Shown here: in pieces, positions 1-5,291 of the stretch
Position numbering within the stretch: the stretch's first letter is position 1
Layout of the letters: each line of letters opens with the position of its first letter
Assembly (NCBI GenBank): GCA_022425445.1
Contig: JAKMFM010000265.1
Location: forward strand, 1 to 8,402
Direction of reading: 5' to 3'
DNA from: Planktomarina sp.
GTDB taxonomy: Bacteria > Pseudomonadota > Alphaproteobacteria > Rhodobacterales > Rhodobacteraceae
DNA length: 8,402 nucleotides
Made by a program: the position numbers and the translations under genes
The notes under the pieces: model-generated
What the model was told of the DNA's origin: nothing
What the model saw: only the letters and a program-made list of their open reading frames with translations
The model's database searches: none

Positions 1-1577
1 GGCAAAAGTATACCGATCACAGACCCATGTTGATCATAAATTGGACCACCAATATCGCCTGGCAAGCTGTCGAGCTCCAATCGGGCAACACCTGTACGGC
101 CGGTGAGGTCCGTCAGTGCTTGTAACTTGCCCATGGTGATGGACGGTGCGCCGAGTTTGCCCCCATAGGAGTAGCCACCCAAAGCTACATGTTGCGGTGC
201 ATAGGGGCGCTGGGTTTCAAACCGGCCTATCGACGGGGGAGCCGCGCCTTGTTTTGGAGCCAAGACCGCAAGGTCCGAGGTTTGGATCGTGACGCTGAGC
301 GCGAGGCCATCTTGCAGTTCTAAGCGGCCACATCCGGAATAGTCTTGAGCTGCCGTGAGAATATGGCCCTCTTGGCTGACGAAAACGCCCGATTGTGTGA
401 ACTTTGGCTGGCGAATGCGCAAGCCCCCCAGCGACTCTTGCGGTTTGAGATCAGAGCCAAGAATGGGCGCCTCGCCCAGCGTGCCGGAAAGCCGTGTGAA
501 GCTTGTGAAGATTTCCTCTTCCACCCTCGCGCGGCGGGCGCTGTCCCCGCGGGGCCAAACAAATATCAAACCTTTGATGTCACCATCGCGCAATGTGGCA
601 AAGCTGGTGCTGTGGATTAGGTCGTCATAGGCCTCGATCTTGAAGCTGGATTTTGCCAGTTTGCGTGGGCCGGTTTCTGGCAGAATACTCAAGGCTTGCA
701 TCACTTCATAGAGCGCTGCAAGCCGCGCTCTATCGCCGCGCTGGCTGATGAGGATCACCTGTGCCAGCCCTGTATCTTTGGCGGCATAGGTCGCAAAGGG
801 CGGGTCGTAGGAGGCCGGGGCCAAAAGGGCGCTGGGCAGGCGAAGCGCTATGCCGGCCTGCGCATCAACCACCTCTTCAAACCCCAATCTGGCCAGCAAA
901 AACCGATAGTCTGCTATGATCTCAGCTCTTTGTGCTGTGGTTAGCACACCGGTTGCGTCATAGCCGTTGACGCTTTGCCAGCCCTTCATCGCGGCGCGCG
1001 TGCCCCGACCATACAGCCCATCAATGGCACTGTTATAAAATCCCGCCCAAGCGAGGGCCTGTTGCAGGTATTTTTTCTCGGCTTCGGTCATCGCCTGTTC
1101 TGAGGCTTTGGCTTGGGCGAGCCGCTCGGCGGCACTGATCAGCGGTTCTGGCGCAGTCTCTTCTGCGGGTGCGGGGGGCGGCACGGTTTCGGGTGCCGTG
1201 TTTTGCACCGTAGGGTTTGCTGTGCCCTGTTGAGCCGCCGAAGCGGGCGGGTAGAAGCGCGCGCCATAGGTTGCGCCGCTTGTGGTAAAGCTGGTGCGGG
1301 GGATAATTCCTTCAGCGCGCAGATTTTGCAAATCGGCATCTGCTTGTTCTGGATCATATGGGCCGATGGCGACGCCGAACCAGCCTCCATCAATTTCAAA
1401 CCCGTTCACATTGCTCAGATCCCGGGCATAGGTCTCAATGCTGTCCATACTGTCCTCGAGATGCAGTCGGGTCTCGAGCTGAATCCAAACTTGCTGCGGC
1501 GCAGCGGATTGCGCCAAAGCTCCCTGTTCGTAGGTCAACATTAAAGCCAAGAGGCTGCAAAGAAACGGTGATCTCAT
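1..1577 (-). CDS. Secreted SPOR-like / peptidoglycan-binding protein with degenerate trypsin-like domain (partial, C-terminus missing)
   Basis: About 525 codons are visible, open without a stop from the ATG at 1577-1575 to the window edge, so the C-terminus is missing. The start is supported by AAAAGG about 7 bases upstream and by a signal peptide: hydrophobic residues 5-15, cleavage after ALA at residue 22. Residues about 28-110 resemble a SPOR-like module (VWIQLET, then GWFGVAIGPY). Residues about 165-222 are a PG_binding_1 domain (AIDGLYGRGTRAAM). Residues about 225-375 I do not recognise. Residues about 390 onward match a trypsin-like fold: LTAAQDY at the His motif, SDLAVL at the Asp motif (D435), GDIGGPI at the Ser motif. 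The nucleophile Ser is Ile509 and the catalytic His is Gln411, so protease activity is unlikely. Inferred role: periplasmic or envelope protein binding peptidoglycan. Family is usually annotated as a serine protease; here that name would mislead. Transcribed divergently from glyQ. Confidence 0.85.
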   Translation of the reverse strand, partial: MRSPFLCSLLALMLTYEQGALAQSAAPQQVWIQLETRLHLEDSMDSIETYARDLSNVNGFEIDGGWFGVAIGPYDPEQADADLQNLRAEGIIPRTSFTTSGATYGARFYPPASAAQQGTANPTVQNTAPETVPPPAPAEETAPEPLISAAERLAQAKASEQAMTEAEKKYLQQALAWAGFYNSAIDGLYGRGTRAAMKGWQSVNGYDATGVLTTAQRAEIIADYRFLLARLGFEEVVDAQAGIALRLPSALLAPASYDPPFATYAAKDTGLAQVILISQRGDRARLAALYEVMQALSILPETGPRKLAKSSFKIEAYDDLIHSTSFATLRDGDIKGLIFVWPRGDSARRARVEEEIFTSFTRLSGTLGEAPILGSDLKPQESLGGLRIRQPKFTQSGVFVSQEGHILTAAQDYSGCGRLELQDGLALSVTIQTSDLAVLAPKQGAAPPSIGRFETQRPYAPQHVALGGYSYGGKLGAPSITMGKLQALTDLTGRTGVARLELDSLPGDIGGPIYDQHGSVIGILL

Positions 1578-1633
1578 TTTGGAACCTTTTAAAATTTAAT
1601 CTGTTATTTGTGGGATTGGCGCGTAAATCAAGT

Positions 1634-1674
1634 CGATGCCAGAAAGTTTTGGCATTTGCGCTGATTTGGCATCG
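1634..1674. repeat. Three TGGCAT/ATGCCA half-sites, possible operator
   Basis: CGATGCCA (1634-1641) is matched by its exact inverse TGGCATCG (1667-1674), 8-base arms. Between them a third copy, TGGCAT (1650-1655), pairs with ATGCCA (1636-1641) across 8 bases. TTTGGCAT therefore occurs twice in direct orientation, 17 bases apart. The set lies just upstream of the glyQ promoter and within the shared divergent region, where a regulator of either gene could bind. Function is inference; no known regulator consensus was recognised. Confidence 0.35.
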
Positions 1675-1683
1675 GTGCTTTGA

Positions 1684-1712
1684 TTGACGCTGGCCGGTGC
1701 AGCGCCTATTCA
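1684..1712 (+). promoter_or_regulatory. Likely sigma70-type promoter for glyQ operon
   Basis: TTGACG at 1684-1689 and TATTCA at 1707-1712 are separated by exactly 17 bases, close to the TTGACA-N17-TATAAT consensus. Transcription would begin near 1719, giving a leader of about 20 bases to the glyQ ATG, just enough for its ribosome binding site. A start this short argues against a riboswitch or attenuator ahead of glyQ. Confidence 0.5.
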
Positions 1713-1718
1713 GGCGCT
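1701..1718. repeat. Inverted repeat overlapping the glyQ -10 box
   Basis: AGCGCCT (1701-1707), ATTC spacer, AGGCGCT (1712-1718): perfect 7-base arms. It covers the whole proposed -10 element, a position where a bound repressor would block RNA polymerase. It could also simply be chance, since 7-base arms are not rare in a window this size. Confidence 0.35.
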
Positions 1719-1739
1719 AGATCAGCGGCCGAGGAACAC

Positions 1740-2654
1740 ATGGACACTCCAAAATCATTCCAAGAGATAATTTTGCGCCTTCAAACCTATTGGTCCGCGC
1801 AGGGCTGCGCTATTTTGCAACCCTACGATATGGAGGTGGGCGCTGGTACATTTCACCCGGCCACCACGCTGCGGGCTTTAGGTTCTAAACCTTGGGCTGC
1901 TGCTTATGTGCAGCCATCGCGCCGACCAACCGATGGCCGTTATGGGGAAAATCCAAACCGCTTGCAGCATTATTACCAATATCAAGTGCTCATCAAACCC
2001 AGCCCGCCGAACTTGCAAGAGCTCTATCTGGGCAGCCTCAAAGCCATTGGCATTGATATGGCCCTCCATGACATCCGTTTTGTCGAAGACGATTGGGAAA
2101 GCCCGACCCTGGGGGCTTGGGGCCTGGGCTGGGAAGTGTGGTGTGACGGAATGGAAGTGTCGCAGTTCACCTATTTCCAGCAGGTCGGTGGCCATGACTG
2201 TCAACCGATTTCTGGCGAGCTGACCTATGGTCTGGAGCGTTTGGCAATGTATGTGTTGGGCGTGGATCATGTTATGGACATGCCCTTTAATGACCCTTCG
2301 GCCCCTATTGCGCTGACCTATGGTGACATTTTTCGGCAAACCGAGGAGGAATACGCCCGTTGGAATTTCGATGTGGCAAATACAGAGGTCTTACTGCGCC
2401 AGTTTGAAGAGGCTGAGGCAGAGTGTGAGAGCATTTTGGCGCAAGAGGCAATGGATCCTAAAACCGGCAAGCGGATCATCATGGCGCATCCGGCCTATGA
2501 TCAATGTATCAAAGCCAGCCATATGTTTAACCTTCTGGATGCGCGGGGCGTGATTTCTGTCACAGAACGGCAGGCCTATATTGGCCGGGTTCGGAGCTTG
2601 GCGACCAAATGCGCGGATGCTTTCGTGCAGACTTCAGCAGCAGGAGCGGCCTGA
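1740..2654 (+). CDS. glyQ: Glycine--tRNA ligase alpha subunit
   Basis: 304 residues, normal length for GlyQ. With GlyS it forms the alpha2beta2 glycyl-tRNA synthetase that charges tRNA-Gly in the cytoplasm; the alpha chain carries the class II active site for glycine and ATP. Visible signatures: DMEVGAGTFHPATTLR (residues 30-45), the motif 2 arginine region QPSRRPTDGRYGENPNR (58-74), HDIRFVEDDWESPTLGAWG (110-128) and motif 3 ELTYGLERLAMY (160-171). The ATG at 1740 is chosen because GAGGA lies at 1731-1735 and the protein then begins MDTPKSFQEI, as in relatives. An in-frame ATG at 1680 would add 20 unrelated residues and lies upstream of the proposed promoter. The stop TGA overlaps the next start by one base (TGATG). 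Confidence 0.97.
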   Translation: MDTPKSFQEIILRLQTYWSAQGCAILQPYDMEVGAGTFHPATTLRALGSKPWAAAYVQPSRRPTDGRYGENPNRLQHYYQYQVLIKPSPPNLQELYLGSLKAIGIDMALHDIRFVEDDWESPTLGAWGLGWEVWCDGMEVSQFTYFQQVGGHDCQPISGELTYGLERLAMYVLGVDHVMDMPFNDPSAPIALTYGDIFRQTEEEYARWNFDVANTEVLLRQFEEAEAECESILAQEAMDPKTGKRIIMAHPAYDQCIKASHMFNLLDARGVISVTERQAYIGRVRSLATKCADAFVQTSAAGAA

Positions 2655-3172
2655 TGGCTGTCAGTGGAAAAGTGATTAGTGGCGGAATTTTAGGAATAAC
2701 AGCAGCCTTCGGGATCGGCGTCTATTATGCGCAGGTCTATGGCTATTACGAAACCTTCTCGCAGGGGGAGGTTGCCTTAACCTCGGTCGTCAGCGGCGAG
2801 CCGACCCGAATTCCGGTGACGGAGTTTGAGGGCATTGATGCAGACAGCAGCCCAATTCGCTATCGCGCTTGTTTCAAAACGCCTTTGAGCACGGCGATGC
2901 TCACGGAAACATTTACCACGCTGGAGCGTTCGGAGCCGCGCAATGCGCCCGATTGGTTTGGATGTTTCGATGCGGCCCAAATCGCCGCTGACATCGACGC
3001 TGGCATTGCGACCGCCTATCTGGGCGCGGCGAATTTCGAGTTTGGCATTGACCGGATTGTGGCAATTTATGATGACGGCCGCGGCTTTGTTTGGCATCAA
3101 ATCAACGATTGTGGCGACAAACTTTATGACGGCTCACAGGCCTCTGACGATTGCCCGGAAAGGGATAAATAA
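2654..3172 (+). CDS. Membrane-anchored DUF6446-like protein between glyQ and glyS
   Basis: 172 residues, function unknown. One hydrophobic segment at about residues 7-27 (VISGGILGITAAFGIGVYYA) has no good signal-peptidase site, so I infer an N-terminal anchor with the rest in the periplasm. The soluble part has four cysteines (C73, C104, C153, C167), able to form two disulfides, and conserved-looking stretches SSPIRYRACF and GRGFVWHQINDCG. I recall similar proteins at this locus in Rhodobacteraceae under DUF6446. The start at 2654 is favoured over the in-frame ATG at 2609 because AGGAG sits at 2642-2646 and it puts the hydrophobic segment at the N-terminus. It overlaps glyQ by one base and glyS by one base, so the three genes are probably translationally coupled. 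Confidence 0.85.
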   Translation: MAVSGKVISGGILGITAAFGIGVYYAQVYGYYETFSQGEVALTSVVSGEPTRIPVTEFEGIDADSSPIRYRACFKTPLSTAMLTETFTTLERSEPRNAPDWFGCFDAAQIAADIDAGIATAYLGAANFEFGIDRIVAIYDDGRGFVWHQINDCGDKLYDGSQASDDCPERDK

Positions 3173-5229
3173 TGGCCGATCTTCTCATTGAACTGTTTTC
3201 CGAAGAGATACCCGCAGGTTTGCAAGCGCCAGCAGCGCAGAACCTCAAAAAATTGATGACCAATGGGATGGTCGAGGCTGGCTTGACCTATGCCAATGCT
3301 TCTGCCTTTCACACAGCGCGGCGATTGACCTTGGTTGTGGAAGATTTGCTGGAGGCCAGCCCCACGGTGCAAGACGAGCGTAAGGGACCGAAAGTTGGCG
3401 CGCCAAAACAGGCGATCAGTGGATTTTTGCGCGGAGCGGGCTTGTCTATGGATGACCTTGAAGTGCGCGATGACAAAAAAGGCCAGGTCTATTTTGCCAA
3501 GATCACCAAGCCTGGTCGTCCTGCTTCTGAGATTGTGGCCGAGGTGCTAGAAACGACCATTCGCAATTTCCCTTGGCCAAAATCGATGCGCTGGGGGTCG
3601 GGGAGCCTGCGCTGGGTGCGGCCTTTGCAATCGATCCTTTGCATCTTGTCGAGCGAGGCCGAGGTCTCAGTTGTCCCTCTTGAAGTAGATGGCTTTAAAG
3701 CTGGCAATCAGACCCGGGGTCACCGTTTTATGGCCCCAGATGCTTTTGCCGTGAATGGTTTTGAAGATTACGAAACCAAGCTGAAGCGCGCCAAAGTGGT
3801 CCTGCGGGCCGAGGAGCGTCAGGCAGCCATTTGGCAAGAGGCTGAAACCCAAGCTTTTGCGCTGGGTCAAAGCGTCGTGGAAGACACCGGCTTATTGGCT
3901 GAGGTGGCTGGGCTCGTGGAATGGCCCGTGGTTCTAATGGGCCAAATTGATGAGGATTTTTTGGATCTGCCACCAGAAGTTTTGAAAACCTCTATGAAGG
4001 AACATCAAAAATTTTTCTCGGTCGCAAATCCCAAAACAGGCCGCATTGAGCGCTTCGTGACCGTGGCCAATATCGAGGCGGCCGATCAGGGCTCCACCAT
4101 ATTGAAAGGCAATCAAAAGGTGCTGGCGGCACGGCTTGCAGATGCGAAATTCTTTTGGGAGAATGACCTGCGCGAAGCCAAAGCGGGCATGGGCACCTGG
4201 CAGACGGCTTTGGAAAACGTCACCTTTCATAACAAACTGGGCAGCCAGGCCGCGCGGATCAAGCGTATTGCAGCATTGGCCCGTGACTTGGCGTCGGTTG
4301 TCGGCGCAGATGCAGATATGGCTGAACAGGCCGCTTTGGTAGCGAAGGCGGATTTGAGCTCGGAAATGGTCTATGAATTTCCGGAATTGCAGGGGCTCAT
4401 GGGGCGTTGTTATGCGGAGAAAGCCGGCATGTCGGACGAAATCGCGGCGGCTTGTGAAGCGCATTATTCGCCGCTTGGACCGTCTGATGACGTACCGACA
4501 GCGCCGGTTTCTGTGGCGGTGGCGCTGGCCGATAAGCTTGACACTTTAACTGGGTTTTGGGCGATTGACGAAAAGCCGACTGGCTCGAAAGACCCGTTCG
4601 CGCTGCGCCGCGCTGCCCTGGGGGTGATCCGTTTGATTTTGGACAATAAACTCACTTTGCCTCTTGCGGATAAGTTGACCGCTGCGGATGCGGGTGCCGG
4701 CGCCGCGGATTTGTTGGGGTTTTTCCAAGATCGTTTGAAAACCTACCTGCGTGATCGGGGCATTCGCCATGACGTGATCGATGCCTGCAGCGCTATGCCG
4801 CAAAGCGACGATCTGGCACTTTTGGTAAAGCGGGCAGAGGCCTTGCAAGGAGCGCTGGCCACTGATGACGGCGAGAACTTGATTCAGGGTTTCAAACGCG
4901 CCAACAATATCTTGAGCCAAGCTGAAGAGAAGGACGGCGTTGAATACAGCTTTGGTGCTGATCTAAAATATGCGGAAGATGATGCGGAAAAGGTGCTGTT
5001 CGCAGCGTTGGACGCGGCGGATAAAAGAATTCAACCCGCCATGGCAACACAGGATTTTGCTGCGGCTATGGCCGCAATGGCCACATTGCGCGGCCCGATC
5101 GATGCGTTTTTTGAAGCGGTAAAGATCAATGCTGATAGTGCATTGGTTCGCCGTAACCGGCTGAACCTTTTGAGCCGGATTCGCACAACCTGTCTGTCGG
5201 TTGCGGATTTGACCAGAGTCGAAGGCTGA
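3172..5229 (+). CDS. glyS: Glycine--tRNA ligase beta subunit
   Basis: 685 residues, usual length for the separate bacterial beta subunit. It partners GlyQ and supplies tRNA-Gly recognition. Signatures in order: LLIELFSEEIPAGLQ at residues 4-18; the PKSMRWGSGSLRWVRPLQS region at about 136-154; TRGHRF at 181-186; LADAKFFWENDL; the HD-like region KADLSSEMVYEFPELQGLMG; ADKLDTLTGFW and KDPFALRRAALGVIR; and a C-terminal DALR-type anticodon-binding region ending in RRNRLNLLSRIR. ATG at 3172 has AAGGGA at 3160-3165 and overlaps the preceding stop (TAATG). No odd residues or frameshifts were noticed. The stop is followed by a 62-base gap to the next gene. Confidence 0.97.
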   Translation: MADLLIELFSEEIPAGLQAPAAQNLKKLMTNGMVEAGLTYANASAFHTARRLTLVVEDLLEASPTVQDERKGPKVGAPKQAISGFLRGAGLSMDDLEVRDDKKGQVYFAKITKPGRPASEIVAEVLETTIRNFPWPKSMRWGSGSLRWVRPLQSILCILSSEAEVSVVPLEVDGFKAGNQTRGHRFMAPDAFAVNGFEDYETKLKRAKVVLRAEERQAAIWQEAETQAFALGQSVVEDTGLLAEVAGLVEWPVVLMGQIDEDFLDLPPEVLKTSMKEHQKFFSVANPKTGRIERFVTVANIEAADQGSTILKGNQKVLAARLADAKFFWENDLREAKAGMGTWQTALENVTFHNKLGSQAARIKRIAALARDLASVVGADADMAEQAALVAKADLSSEMVYEFPELQGLMGRCYAEKAGMSDEIAAACEAHYSPLGPSDDVPTAPVSVAVALADKLDTLTGFWAIDEKPTGSKDPFALRRAALGVIRLILDNKLTLPLADKLTAADAGAGAADLLGFFQDRLKTYLRDRGIRHDVIDACSAMPQSDDLALLVKRAEALQGALATDDGENLIQGFKRANNILSQAEEKDGVEYSFGADLKYAEDDAEKVLFAALDAADKRIQPAMATQDFAAAMAAMATLRGPIDAFFEAVKINADSALVRRNRLNLLSRIRTTCLSVADLTRVEG

Positions 5230-5239
5230 CAAGTGCCTC

Positions 5240-5267
5240 TTGCACTACGCAGTCAAGGGCCTATGCT
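5240..5267 (+). promoter_or_regulatory. Weak promoter candidate for the PPDK-like gene
   Basis: TTGCAC (5240-5245) and TATGCT (5262-5267) are 16 bases apart in the short gap after glyS. Only three and four of six positions match consensus, so this may be chance and the gene may instead be read from the glyQ promoter. If used, transcription would begin near 5275, about 17 bases before the GTG start. Confidence 0.25.
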
Positions 5268-5291
5268 GCAGCAGAACATGAGGATGCCGCA

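Larger units (their letters stand above)
1578..1739. other. Divergent intergenic region between the pseudoprotease gene and glyQ
   Basis: These 162 bases hold the control signals for both flanking genes. The half next to the minus-strand gene is AT-rich and contains its ribosome binding site; no convincing -35/-10 pair was seen for that strand. The half next to glyQ holds a good promoter and an inverted repeat over its -10. Between them lie repeated TGGCAT half-sites. No small ORF with a ribosome binding site is evident. Confidence 0.7.

Noticed and set aside
1113..1544. 143-codon plus-strand frame opposite the pseudoprotease gene
   Set aside because: The minus strand reads through as a signal peptide plus known domains; the plus frame is cysteine-rich with no domain resemblance.
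1680..1739. Upstream ATG extension of glyQ
   Set aside because: It would add 20 residues absent from relatives, starts before the predicted promoter elements, and the ATG at 1740 has a well-placed GAGGA.
2609..2653. Upstream ATG extension of the gene between glyQ and glyS
   Set aside because: It overlaps the conserved end of glyQ and pushes the membrane segment inward; the ATG at 2654 has a good AGGAG and a coupling overlap.
3934..4464. 176-codon open frame on the minus strand opposite glyS
   Set aside because: Shadow of the glyS codon pattern; the protein shows no motif and the plus strand encodes strongly conserved GlyS residues.
5232..5246. Short hairpin AGTGC/GCACT just after the glyS stop as a terminator
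   Set aside because: Only five pairs and no following T-run, so it is unlikely to stop transcription; the next gene may be read from the same transcript.
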